Shown in pieces: positions 6,689 through 14,220 of a DNA stretch of 37,154 nucleotides. A program made the translations under genes and the position numbers. How positions within the stretch are numbered: position 1 is the first letter of the stretch; the number at the start of each line of letters is the position of its first letter. Source of the stretch: Labrenzia sp. DG1229 (GTDB lineage Bacteria > Pseudomonadota > Alphaproteobacteria > Rhizobiales > Stappiaceae); assembly GCF_000521215.1 (NCBI RefSeq), contig NZ_KI928916.1, forward strand, positions 10,188 to 47,341, read 5' to 3'. Below the pieces are notes generated by a model. That model saw only the letters and a program-made list of their open reading frames with translations, did no database searches and had not been told where the DNA came from.

Positions 6689-8354
6689 CCCCAGCTCCCC
6701 AAAGCGGGTTGTCATTCTTGGTGGATATGGCGTTTTCGGCGGCAAGCTCGCCCTGGCACTCCTGCGTGATCAGCAGTTCGAAGTCGTTATCGCCGGAAGA
6801 AACCGGACAAAAGCGCAGGCCTTTTGCGAGGCTCATGGTGGTTTGCCCGTGTATCTTGACCGTAACGATCAAGCCTTCGGCACGTCCCTCGCAAAGCTCA
6901 AGCCCTTCGTGACTGTCGATGCCTCAGGTCCGTTTCAGAACTATGCCGAAGATACCTATGCAATCGCCATGGCCGCGCTTGCCGCAGGAAGCCACTACCT
7001 GGACCTTTCCGACGATGCAAACTTCACGTCGGGCATCTCAGAACTTGAACAGGAAGCCAGATCGGTTGGAAAAACGGCCCTGTCCGGCGTTTCCAGCGTC
7101 CCGGCGCTCTCTTCGGTCGCAGTGGAAGCCATGCGCAGCGATTTCTTGCGCCTCGATTTCATTGAAAGCGCCATCCTGCCAGGCAATCGCGCGCCGCGAG
7201 GCCTGGCGGTCATGCGGGCCATCCTTGGACAGACGGGTCGCCCCATTGCCGTTTGCCGCGATGGCGCCCTGACATCAGTTCCCGGCTGGTCGGGTCTCGA
7301 ACGACGTCGGATTGGACCGCGGACCGGCGGATTGCCCCCTCGCTGGACGAGTTTCATTGGAGCCCCCGATCTTCAGCTGTTTCCCGAGCGCTATGGTGCT
7401 CGAACGGTGCTCTTTCGAGCCGGACTGGAACTCTCTGTCATGCACCTTGGCCTTTGGGCACTGTCCTGGCTTACCCGCCTAAGGCTGATCACGTCGCTGG
7501 AGCCACTTGCCAGGTCGCTTAGAACGGTGGCCGATTGGCTGGCGCCGTTCGGCTCCGACCGGGGTGGCATGGAGGTTCGTCTTGCGGGCCTCGACAAGGA
7601 TGGCCTCCCCAAGGCTGCAAACTGGACGCTGATCGCGGAGGCCGGTGATGGACCAAGCATTCCGGCCGTTGCGGCTACTATCCTGTGCAATCGGCTTGCC
7701 GCAGGCTCCATTGCGACGGGCGCCCGGTCCTGCCTCGCCGAATTCAGCCTTGAAGAGATTGACGAAGCAACATCGCATTTGAGCGTGAAAACGTTCGGGG
7801 AAACGGACATTGCCCCCTGCTTGTTTCAACAGGCGATGGGAGACGATTTTGCCGCCATGCCCGGCCCGGTCAGGAACCTTCACACTGTCTTTGACAGGCA
7901 TGATTGGTCGGGGACGGCGCGGGTTTCGCGTGGTCAATCGGTGTTTGGAAACCTGCTCTGCCGCCTGATTGGATTTCCGCCTGAAGCTGGCAGCGTTCCC
8001 GTTTCAGTGACGATTGAAAGGCACGCAGGCAAGGAATTCTGGAGTAGAAATTTTGGAGGCAAGACATTCCGATCGGTTTTGTCGCTTCGCGATTATGAGG
8101 GAAAGGGCCACATTTGCGAGCGCTTCGGTCCCTTGAAATTTGATATCGACCTGGCCCACGATGGAGCGAGGCTATGTTTTCCCGTCGCCCGCGGGAGGTT
8201 CCTCGGCTGCCCTTTGCCAAAGTGGATCCTGCCGGAGAGCGAGGCGTTCGAGTTCGAGGAAAACGGGCGGTTTAATTTTGACGTCAGAATCTCGCTGCCT
8301 GGCATCGGAATGCTGGTCCGGTATCAGGGTTGGCTGGAAATCAGCACCTCCTGA
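6681..8354 (+). CDS. saccharopine dehydrogenase-like NAD(P)-binding protein fused to DUF4166
   Basis: A 557-residue, two-domain protein. The N-terminal Rossmann part has the dinucleotide motif GGYGVFGG at residues 14-21, an arginine-rich second strand (VVIAGRNRTKA) and an active-site-like YLDLSDD region typical of saccharopine dehydrogenase/YwnB-type oxidoreductases. The C-terminal about 190 residues, from roughly FAAMPGPVRNLH on, match DUF4166 with its FWSRNFGGKTF segment. The start is TTG inside the end of the DCC gene (TTGACTGA overlap), with GAAGGAC a few bases before it. No substrate is known; the pairing with a DCC protein is a recurrent arrangement and suggests a redox modification of a common substrate. 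Confidence 0.85.
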   Translation: MTDPSSPKRVVILGGYGVFGGKLALALLRDQQFEVVIAGRNRTKAQAFCEAHGGLPVYLDRNDQAFGTSLAKLKPFVTVDASGPFQNYAEDTYAIAMAALAAGSHYLDLSDDANFTSGISELEQEARSVGKTALSGVSSVPALSSVAVEAMRSDFLRLDFIESAILPGNRAPRGLAVMRAILGQTGRPIAVCRDGALTSVPGWSGLERRRIGPRTGGLPPRWTSFIGAPDLQLFPERYGARTVLFRAGLELSVMHLGLWALSWLTRLRLITSLEPLARSLRTVADWLAPFGSDRGGMEVRLAGLDKDGLPKAANWTLIAEAGDGPSIPAVAATILCNRLAAGSIATGARSCLAEFSLEEIDEATSHLSVKTFGETDIAPCLFQQAMGDDFAAMPGPVRNLHTVFDRHDWSGTARVSRGQSVFGNLLCRLIGFPPEAGSVPVSVTIERHAGKEFWSRNFGGKTFRSVLSLRDYEGKGHICERFGPLKFDIDLAHDGARLCFPVARGRFLGCPLPKWILPESEAFEFEENGRFNFDVRISLPGIGMLVRYQGWLEISTS

Positions 8355-8431
8355 AAGAACAATCGCTCAAGTATCGAGCCGACACGTAGCTGCATTCCAT
8401 TCCTTTTACGGAGAGATCAAACTGTAAAAAC

Positions 8432-8449
8432 ATTGTCTCTAGTGACAAT
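8432..8449. promoter_or_regulatory. near-perfect 18-bp palindrome upstream of pdxJ
   Basis: ATTGTC and GACAAT flank a CTAG centre, with only one mismatched pair in the 18 bases. It lies about 96 bases before the pdxJ start in a gap with no gene. It could be an operator; no regulator is implied by the sequence. Confidence 0.3.
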
Positions 8450-8544
8450 TTCGCGTTTGACTTCAATAGCTTTTACAACAATCTTGCAAAACTGACCCAA
8501 TACCTTGAATCAGTTTGTGAACCGCATCATCCGGACGACCAGCC

Positions 8545-9294
8545 ATGCCTGCAGCCTCACGCCTTTCAGTTAATGTCAATGCAGTCGCCATGCTGCGCAA
8601 TCGCCGTGACCTGCCCTGGCCGAGTGTGACCGGTCTGGCCGCAATTGCAATGGAAGCCGGTGCAAAGGGGGTCACGGTTCATCCGCGCCCGGACGAGCGC
8701 CACATCCGCAAGACGGATGTGTTCGACCTTTCCGAGCTGATCGAGGACAGATTTCCCAACAAGGAACTGTGCCTTGAAGGGTACCCTTCCCCAGACTTCA
8801 TGAGCCTGGTCGAGCAGGCGAGACCGGAGCAGGTCCTTTTCGTGCCCGACGACCCCGACCAGACTACGTCCGACCACGGTTGGGACTTTTCCAGGGACAC
8901 CGGTTTGCTTCAAACGGCAATTGCCGCAGCAAGGGAATGGGCGGTTAGCGTTGCACTATTCTGCGATCCGGACCCTGCCGCACCAGAGCACGCTGCCCGT
9001 CTTGGTGCAGAGCGGATCGAAATCTACACGGGACCATACGGTGCTTGTTACGACGACCCGGTCCGGGCTGAAAAGGAACTCGTCAAGATTGCCGCAACGG
9101 CCGAAACCGCCAATGCTTGCGGCCTTGGTGTCAATGCAGGCCATGACCTGACCGTGGAGAACATTCCGCCGCTCATTGCAAAGGCCCCCTTCATCCGCGA
9201 AATGTCCATCGGACACGGCTTTACCGCCGATGCACTGGTTTACGGGTTTGCCGAAAGCATCAGCCGGTTCCGCAAGGCAATGGGGGAACTCTGA
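8545..9294 (+). CDS. pdxJ: pyridoxine 5'-phosphate synthase
   Basis: Cytoplasmic TIM-barrel enzyme condensing 1-deoxy-D-xylulose 5-phosphate with 3-amino-2-oxopropyl phosphate to pyridoxine 5'-phosphate, the last ring-forming step of the DXP-dependent vitamin B6 pathway. The 249-residue length is normal. Recognisable segments are the N-terminal LSVNVNAVAMLRNRR, AGAKGVTVHPRPDERHI (phosphate and substrate contacts), the catalytic glutamate in CLEGYPS, IEIYTGPYG, GLGVNAGHDL with its conserved histidine, and the terminal EMSIGHGF. In many relatives the first and third segments read slightly differently (NIEG instead of CLEG), so this is a somewhat diverged member. It may be cotranscribed with the following exporter gene, 48 bases downstream. 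Confidence 0.93.
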   Translation: MPAASRLSVNVNAVAMLRNRRDLPWPSVTGLAAIAMEAGAKGVTVHPRPDERHIRKTDVFDLSELIEDRFPNKELCLEGYPSPDFMSLVEQARPEQVLFVPDDPDQTTSDHGWDFSRDTGLLQTAIAAAREWAVSVALFCDPDPAAPEHAARLGAERIEIYTGPYGACYDDPVRAEKELVKIAATAETANACGLGVNAGHDLTVENIPPLIAKAPFIREMSIGHGFTADALVYGFAESISRFRKAMGEL

Positions 9295-9342
9295 GCCGCG
9301 CCGGAACCCGTTCCGTAATTTCTTTTCTCTGGATTTTCCGTT

Positions 9343-9966
9343 TTGTCCTTCGATCTCTGGCTCATCTTCGTCGCTGTCTCTCTATTGCCTGCCATTAGTC
9401 CCGGCCCGGGCATCATGCTCGCCATCAGCAACACGTTGCGGTTCGGACGAAATGCGACACTCGCGTCTGCGACCGGCAATGCCGCCGGCCTTGTCCTGAT
9501 CGGCTACGCTGTTGCATTCGGCTTCGGAGCGCTGATGTCGACGTCTGCGCTCGCGTTCACCGTGCTCAAGTTCATCGGCGCGGCTTATCTCATTTACCTC
9601 GGGCTGAAGGTCTGGCGCGACAAATCCGGTTTCGAGATCTCCGCAGAAAATCAGGTCAGCAGAAAAAGTGCCTGGAAACTGTTTCTGGAAGCCCTGCTCG
9701 TGTCTGTCACCAACCCGAAAGCCATTTTGGTCATTACGGCACTTTTCCCGCAGTTCATGCGCTCAGGCCGGGTTGACCTTCTGGAAATCAGCGTCTTGTC
9801 CTTCACCTATGCGGCCTTGTGCTTTGCCAATCATGCAGCGATCGCGTTCGCCGGAGGACACTTGAGGCGGTTCCTGACATCAGCCCGTCGCATGCGTTGG
9901 GTCAGACGGGTTACGGGTGGTCTGTTTGTCGGCTTCGGCTCGGCGTTGGCAACGGCTTCGAGATAA
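9343..9966 (+). CDS. LysE/RhtB-family amino-acid exporter
   Basis: A 207-residue inner-membrane protein with about six hydrophobic helices. The family signature near the N-terminus is clear: PAISPGPGIMLAISNTLRFG followed by a Gly/Ala-rich helix, then YLIYLGLKVWRD, then the SVTNPKAILVITALFPQF segment. Members export amino acids or small metabolites such as homoserine or threonine, but the substrate cannot be predicted. No ATG fits the start; the open frame begins with TTG at 9343, directly before the first helix, and no upstream in-frame alternative looks better. It lies 48 bases after pdxJ in the same direction. Confidence 0.88.
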   Translation: MSFDLWLIFVAVSLLPAISPGPGIMLAISNTLRFGRNATLASATGNAAGLVLIGYAVAFGFGALMSTSALAFTVLKFIGAAYLIYLGLKVWRDKSGFEISAENQVSRKSAWKLFLEALLVSVTNPKAILVITALFPQFMRSGRVDLLEISVLSFTYAALCFANHAAIAFAGGHLRRFLTSARRMRWVRRVTGGLFVGFGSALATASR

Positions 9967-10059
9967 GCCTTTTTGCGAATTACACCGATCAAAGTGATTT
10001 AAAAGAACGCCCGATCGTATCTGAACCAACGGGAAAGGTCAGGGCATCTGGAGCATCGG

Positions 10060-10671
10060 TCAGCTACGAACTTTACAGTCGAAGGATGTACCTTGCGGCC
10101 ATTCGACCATCGCTTCATCACCCTTGATCCAGAAAAGTATTCCGAAATCACCGACATAGCGCGCGCCTGATCCGGTCGGTCCTTCCACGACAATCTCTGT
10201 CGTGTCACCTCTTTCAAGACGCGCGGAGGGAGGTGTCGTCGGGAAAAATGTCGCGACGATCTCGTCGGCCGGGTTACCGTTGCACGTGTAAAATACCGGT
10301 TTCTGGCCCTCAATCAGGCCATAGCGCGCCGTCAGTTCGGCTATACGGCGTTCGTAGGTTGCCTTGATGCAGGATAATTCGCTGTCCGCTTTCCAGCAGT
10401 CATCGCGGCCCTTGACCCACCCTCTCTGAAATGCCTTCAGGTCCACCAGCGCTTCATCCTTGTCGGCATATGTCTCAACCGCGGCGACGGCATCCTTGTA
10501 GACGCGTGCCAGGTCCTGATCGAGCCCTGCAAGGTCATCGTTGGAACAGATCAGCTCTTCGGCCGAGCTTTCCGCCTTACTGCAATCGAAGGCCGGATCC
10601 GCGGCAAAAGAGAATCCTAATGCACAAAACCAGCTGACAAGAAGTGTTCCCGGCAAAATCACAAACCGCAT
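10060..10671 (-). CDS. LprI-MliC two-domain lysozyme inhibitor-like secreted protein
   Basis: A 203-residue exported protein. Residues 1-24 are a signal peptide. Residues about 28-118 match the LprI/DUF1311 domain, with four cysteines (30, 42, 92, 101), the CSKAESSAEELIC segment and the basic C-x3-YERRI end. Residues about 128-203 match MliC, the inhibitor of C-type lysozyme, with SGARY (168-172), WIKGDEA (181-187) and a final disulfide pair at cysteines 130 and 199. Both domains are associated with lysozyme inhibition and cell-wall protection, so the protein probably guards peptidoglycan in the periplasm. The ATG at 10671 follows GAGG and starts the signal peptide. It is preceded by the hairpin-rich element at 10797-10916. 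Confidence 0.85.
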   Translation of the reverse strand: MRFVILPGTLLVSWFCALGFSFAADPAFDCSKAESSAEELICSNDDLAGLDQDLARVYKDAVAAVETYADKDEALVDLKAFQRGWVKGRDDCWKADSELSCIKATYERRIAELTARYGLIEGQKPVFYTCNGNPADEIVATFFPTTPPSARLERGDTTEIVVEGPTGSGARYVGDFGILFWIKGDEAMVEWPQGTSFDCKVRS

Positions 10672-10796
10672 TCTCAACCTCAAAAATTGCAACAGCGTTC
10701 CTGTCTGTCGGATCGGCTACGTGGCGGACTGAGTGAACATTTGGACAATCATGATCTTCCAGCAACTCACAGCGCGCGCTTTGCGCATCAACTGCT

Positions 10797-10916
10797 GTTA
10801 ATCCATGTCGGACAAACTTCGCTCCAGGTCACACATACACCCTTATGGGTCCAGGCGGACCAATGCAAACATTCTGTTTGCAATACCCGACGAGGCAAAG
10901 ATGACCATGGATTAAC
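10797..10916. other. 120-base element with 11-bp terminal inverted repeats and internal hairpins
   Basis: GTTAATCCATG (10797-10807) and CATGGATTAAC (10906-10916) are perfect inverted repeats closing a 120-base segment between two minus-strand genes. Inside are a GGTCC/GGACC hairpin with a 4-base loop (10848-10861) and a TGCAAAC/GTTTGCA hairpin with a 5-base loop (10864-10882). No target-site duplication was seen at the ends. It could be a structured untranslated RNA, a small mobile-element relic, or a chance cluster. Confidence 0.4.
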
Positions 10917-10931
10917 CGTTGGCAGAGATCG

Positions 10932-11729
10932 TCAGGCAGCCTCTGCCCGCTTCGCCTTCTGATGCTCATCCTCGACCAGACCGATTTTCCAGTAGCCGGA
11001 GATATAGGTGTCCTTCCTGGGGATTCCGCGTTCCTTGTGCAAGTGGGAACGCAGGGCGCGGATCACGGAACTTTCGCCGGCGATACAGGTCTGCACCACC
11101 CCCGCCCGCCACTGAAGTGAACTCACGAAATCAACTTGTGCCGTTGAAGGGGCATGCACATCCTCCTGCACCAGCCAGGTGATCTCGATCCCCTGCGGAA
11201 CGGCAATTTCCCGGACATCGCTTGCGGAAGGCACCTCAAAGACTGCCACGCCCCTGGCATCCGACGGCATGGCCTCCAATGTCGCTTCGGCAACCGGCAT
11301 GGCCGACAGGTCAGCAGCAATCAGGTACCAATCCGCATAGAATTCCGTGATTTTGGGTTGGCTGGGACCGAAAAAACCAAGATAAGAGCCACGCTTTGCT
11401 TCCTGCGCCCAGCGCGTCGCCGGCCCTTCATCCCCGTGCGCGACGAAGTCGATATCAAGTTCCAGACCGTCCTGCCGAAAGGCGCGCACCGTGTAGGTCC
11501 TAACCGCGTGGACCTTCTCCGACGGTCCATCGGGAGCGAAACATGCCTCGAATTCGTCCCTGCCTTCACCGTCACGAGGCAGCACGAGCTTGCAATTGGC
11601 ACCCTCGTGACCGTTCGGAAAACCTTCCAGTTCCGGACCTGCAAAGGTCACCCGGATCATGTGCGGGCTAAGATGCCGGACTTTCGTCACGGTCAGGATA
11701 CGCGGACGGCGTTTTGCACGGTTGGTCAA
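10932..11729 (-). CDS. siderophore-interacting protein (FAD-dependent ferric-siderophore reductase)
   Basis: A 265-residue cytoplasmic flavoprotein of the SIP/ViuB type, which reduces iron(III)-siderophore so that iron is released. The FAD-binding motif RTYTVRAF lies near residues 77-84. The HGDEGPATRWAQ segment, conserved in the family, follows near 98-109. The C-terminal SIP domain carries the YLIAADLSAMPV and IAGESSVIRALRSHL runs and ends with YISGYWKIG. No ATG fits; TTG at 11729 is preceded by GAGGTG at good spacing. No siderophore synthesis or transport gene is near. A RirA-type TGA-N9-TCA pattern lies 20 bases upstream. Confidence 0.9.
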   Translation of the reverse strand: MTNRAKRRPRILTVTKVRHLSPHMIRVTFAGPELEGFPNGHEGANCKLVLPRDGEGRDEFEACFAPDGPSEKVHAVRTYTVRAFRQDGLELDIDFVAHGDEGPATRWAQEAKRGSYLGFFGPSQPKITEFYADWYLIAADLSAMPVAEATLEAMPSDARGVAVFEVPSASDVREIAVPQGIEITWLVQEDVHAPSTAQVDFVSSLQWRAGVVQTCIAGESSVIRALRSHLHKERGIPRKDTYISGYWKIGLVEDEHQKAKRAEAA

Positions 11730-11748
11730 TTCGCACCTCGATTAAAGC

Positions 11749-11763
11749 TGAATTATTTTCTCA
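11749..11763 (-). promoter_or_regulatory. possible RirA-type iron box (TGA-N9-TCA)
   Basis: TGA and TCA separated by 9 bases, AT-rich in between, 20 bases before the start of the siderophore-interacting protein gene. RirA iron-responsive operators in alphaproteobacteria have this form. The pattern is short and expected by chance every few kilobases, so position and gene function carry most of the weight. Confidence 0.3.
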
Positions 11764-11880
11764 AGATTTAGCAACGGCCGAACAAAAAGAAAAGGGGTTC
11801 AACGTTCGAAAAACCGAAACAGTCTGTCACTCGCGGTTGGTCACACGAGCGTTTTTCCCGAAATGGAGCGCGCGAATATC

Positions 11881-11907
11881 AAAAAAAAGCCCGCCTGGTG
11901 GCGGGCT
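11881..11907 (-). terminator. intrinsic terminator of the YHS-domain gene
   Basis: AGCCCGCC and GGCGGGCT form a perfect 8-bp stem with a 4-base loop (11888-11907), followed on the minus strand by at least eight T residues. It lies 44 bases after the stop of the YHS-domain gene, in the right direction. Confidence 0.93.
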
Positions 11908-11951
11908 GAAACAAGTTGAGAGGTAATGGCAAATTGAAGGAAGCGTCAGGA

Positions 11952-12446
11952 TCAGTTCCTGATGATCGGCTCTTTCAGATCTTCAGGCTTCTTTTCCTTG
12001 ATGATTTCCCAGTTCAGGGTCGCATTGTTGATGTGACCTGGAACGTCTTCTTCGAAGCGTTCCTGAACCTTCAGGGAATTGTTCAGGTAGAGTTTGCCGT
12101 CAACAATGGACCAGGCTTCGGGAACAACCGGAACCTTGAATCCCATCGCGGCACCAAAAGCACAAAAGCCACCGTATTGCGGCGCATATTTCGCGGGATC
12201 TGCCTCGAAGAGATCACGGTTTTCGGCAGAGGAGAATTTCCAGGTCACGTCGTCATAGACGGCAGTATATTCATCGGTACCGGCAACCGGCTTTCCCTCG
12301 GTGAAATAGGCAACCGGATCAGTACCCCCGATGGCAGTACCACCCTTGGTGAAGGTTGTGATTTCGTCGGCGGAGGCAGTGAAGGCAACCGCCGAGAACA
12401 AGGCTGTCAGGCCCAACAGGACGGATTTGGAAGTATAGAGCGGCAT
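11952..12446 (-). CDS. secreted YHS domain-containing protein
   Basis: A 164-residue exported protein. The start at 12446 gives a signal peptide (about residues 1-26, ending FTASADE) and has GTGGAG a few bases upstream. The mature part is a YHS domain: GTDPVAYFTEGKPV, then WKFSSAENRDLFEADPAKYAPQYGGFCAFG, with the conserved Cys followed by aromatic residues. YHS domains are small and metal-associated, but this periplasmic branch has no proven function. The C-terminal half after VPVVPEAWSIVDGKLYLN continues the standard architecture of these stand-alone proteins. A strong terminator follows. The TetR gene lies upstream in the same direction, so it might control this gene. Confidence 0.85.
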   Translation of the reverse strand: MPLYTSKSVLLGLTALFSAVAFTASADEITTFTKGGTAIGGTDPVAYFTEGKPVAGTDEYTAVYDDVTWKFSSAENRDLFEADPAKYAPQYGGFCAFGAAMGFKVPVVPEAWSIVDGKLYLNNSLKVQERFEEDVPGHINNATLNWEIIKEKKPEDLKEPIIRN

Positions 12447-12612
12447 GGACGTCTCCACAGGAGCTATTAGAAGGCGTTTTCCGCGCGGCGCGTCTGTGCA
12501 CCGTGCTGGTGCAAACATGTCTCTTGACGCCGCGTTTGGCCAATAACCTTTGATCACAGAGATGAAAGGACGTCGCTAGAAAATTGTGAATTGACCTTCT
12601 GGAGATATCTCC

Positions 12613-13215
12613 TCAGGTCCCCGGAAGCCCGGAAAAAGGTGCAGGATCACGAGGAGCGACAAGACCAAGGACCAGATGAATAGAGGTCTCGATATCGTCC
12701 GCGTTGAGAGTATCTCCGTGAAACAGCAAGCTGAAATAGAGTTGCCCGAGAAGCAGATCGATCCGCGTTTCCATGTCGGTTTCGAACGGCGTCGCGATCA
12801 GGATCTGTCGTAGAGCCAACCGTTGGCCAGTTTCAGCTTCACCAAATACAACGGCAAACTCCGGGCTCTGCCGATAGGAGGCAAGTGCGCGCACGGCATC
12901 GCCTAGCGGTGTCTCTGCGAGCGCCGTCGCAAGGCCCGACAGGTATCGCCTCAAATCCTCGGCAACGCTGCCGCGCAGTGGCGGTTCAGACCTGACTGCT
13001 TCAAATCCGCGGGCAAGCGCAGCGGCAACAAGGGCATTCTTGTCCCGATACCGCCTGTAGATTGCCTGTTTGCTTGTCGCAGCCCGCCGGGCGACGCCCG
13101 ACACCGTCGTGCCGAGATATCCGGCTGCCGCCAGTTCCAGCAAGGTGGCGCGAAGCAAGGCGTCACTCACCCGGCTGTCCCTTGGCCGGCCCGGCAGCTT
13201 GCTTTTCTTGTCCAT
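12613..13215 (-). CDS. TetR/AcrR-family transcriptional regulator
   Basis: A 200-residue regulator with an N-terminal helix-turn-helix domain: [24 protein letters not shown], then [32 protein letters not shown], the textbook TetR recognition-helix pattern. The C-terminal half is a helical ligand and dimer domain ([20 protein letters not shown] onward) whose ligand cannot be predicted. ATG at 13215 and GTG at 13227 are both possible starts; neither has a strong ribosome site. A 24-bp palindrome lies 38 bases upstream of the ATG, as expected for autoregulation. The nearest possible target is the YHS-domain gene downstream; the divergent gatC operon is an unlikely target. Confidence 0.88.
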   Translation of the reverse strand: MDKKSKLPGRPRDSRVSDALLRATLLELAAAGYLGTTVSGVARRAATSKQAIYRRYRDKNALVAAALARGFEAVRSEPPLRGSVAEDLRRYLSGLATALAETPLGDAVRALASYRQSPEFAVVFGEAETGQRLALRQILIATPFETDMETRIDLLLGQLYFSLLFHGDTLNADDIETSIHLVLGLVAPRDPAPFSGLPGT

Positions 13216-13252
13216 GGAGAGAGACACGATTGTTTTGGTCCAGCAATTTTAA

Positions 13253-13276
13253 ATACGGTTCCACTGGGTACCGTAT
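13253..13276. promoter_or_regulatory. 24-bp palindromic operator, likely TetR binding site
   Basis: ATACGGTTCC and GGTACCGTAT flank a 4-base centre; 9 of 10 base pairs are complementary. It lies in the intergenic region between the tetR start and gatC, where TetR regulators usually bind to repress their own gene. Confidence 0.65.
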
Positions 13277-13430
13277 AGTCTGGATTTTGGGAATTACCAA
13301 ACCGAATTCACAGCCAATTCCGTCTGCTCCGGCTATAAGTCGGGCCAACCGCACATCCAGGTGCCGGACCTGCAAACGATGCGACCCGTCGGGATTGGTC
13401 GGCACAAAGAATTGTCAAAACGAGGATCCA

Positions 13431-13718
13431 ATGTCTGTTGATACCCAAACGGTGAAGCGCGTTGCCCGGCTGGCACGCATCAAGGTCAGCGACGACGACG
13501 CAACCCGCATGACCGGTGAGTTGAACGCAATTCTCGGCTTTGTCGAGCAACTCGACGAAGTCGATATCGAGGGTGCCGAACCCATGACCTCTGTGGTCGA
13601 CCAGACCATGAAAAAACGCGTGGACGGTGTCACCGACGGCAACAAGGCGGACGATATCACACGCAACGCCCCGGTATCCGAGGACCAGTTCTTCATGGTG
13701 CCGAAAGTCGTTGAATGA
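13431..13718 (+). CDS. gatC: aspartyl/glutamyl-tRNA amidotransferase subunit C
   Basis: The 95-residue GatC subunit of the GatCAB amidotransferase, which converts mischarged Glu-tRNA(Gln) or Asp-tRNA(Asn) to the correct Gln- or Asn-tRNA. The start [17 protein letters not shown], preceded by CGAGGA, and the segments [24 protein letters not shown] and the terminal FFMVPKVVE are typical. GatC wraps around GatA and helps it fold. It starts a run of three closely spaced genes (gatC, GNAT gene, gatA). No gatB gene is present in the window. Confidence 0.95.
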   Translation: MSVDTQTVKRVARLARIKVSDDDATRMTGELNAILGFVEQLDEVDIEGAEPMTSVVDQTMKKRVDGVTDGNKADDITRNAPVSEDQFFMVPKVVE

Positions 13719-13731
13719 ATCGACTGTCAAC

Positions 13732-14208
13732 ATGATGAAGCACGCCGCACCGACAATCTCTGTTGAATCGCCCCTGACGGACGACATGAACGGGATGATT
13801 GACGAACTGAACGAGTTGCTGCTCACCTTGTCACCACCTGAGGCCTGCTTTCACATGACGCCTCAGGACATGGCAGGCGACGCGACAACTGTCTTCGTGG
13901 CCCGCGTCGAGGGTGAGGCAGCCGCCTGTGGAGCCCTTCGCAGGCACGACCGGGGCGTTGCCGAAGTCAAGCGAATGTACACCCGCCCTGCCTTTCAGGG
14001 CCGGGGTCTCGGCGGCAGTATCCTTGACCGGATCGTTTCCCTCGCACGCGAGGAAGGCTTTTCATCGCTCGTTCTTGAAACCGGAGACAGACATCCCGCC
14101 GCCTGGCGCATCTATGAACGCGCCGGCTTCAGGCGATGCGGTCCTGTGCTGGATTATCCGGACAGCCCCTATTCCGTTTATTTTTCCCGGTCGCTTGCGA
14201 CCAGCTGA
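13732..14208 (+). CDS. GNAT-family N-acetyltransferase
   Basis: A 158-residue acetyl-CoA-dependent acetyltransferase; its substrate is unknown. The acetyl-CoA-binding segment is RPAFQGRGLGGSILDRIVSL, with the Q/RxxGxG/A loop at QGRGLG, preceded by the VAEVKRMYTR beta strand and followed by LETGDRHPAAWRIYERAGF, the standard C-terminal signature. The start at 13732 gives a normal GNAT length; upstream sequence in the same frame is the overlapping end of gatC. It lies 13 bases after gatC and 12 before gatA, so it is part of that transcription unit. Confidence 0.88.
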   Translation: MMKHAAPTISVESPLTDDMNGMIDELNELLLTLSPPEACFHMTPQDMAGDATTVFVARVEGEAAACGALRRHDRGVAEVKRMYTRPAFQGRGLGGSILDRIVSLAREEGFSSLVLETGDRHPAAWRIYERAGFRRCGPVLDYPDSPYSVYFSRSLATS

Positions 14209-14220
14209 GAGATCAAAGTC

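Noticed and set aside
13253..13276. Promoter-proximal palindrome as a gatC attenuator
   Set aside because: It lies about 155 bases before gatC and has no T tract; a regulator site is simpler.
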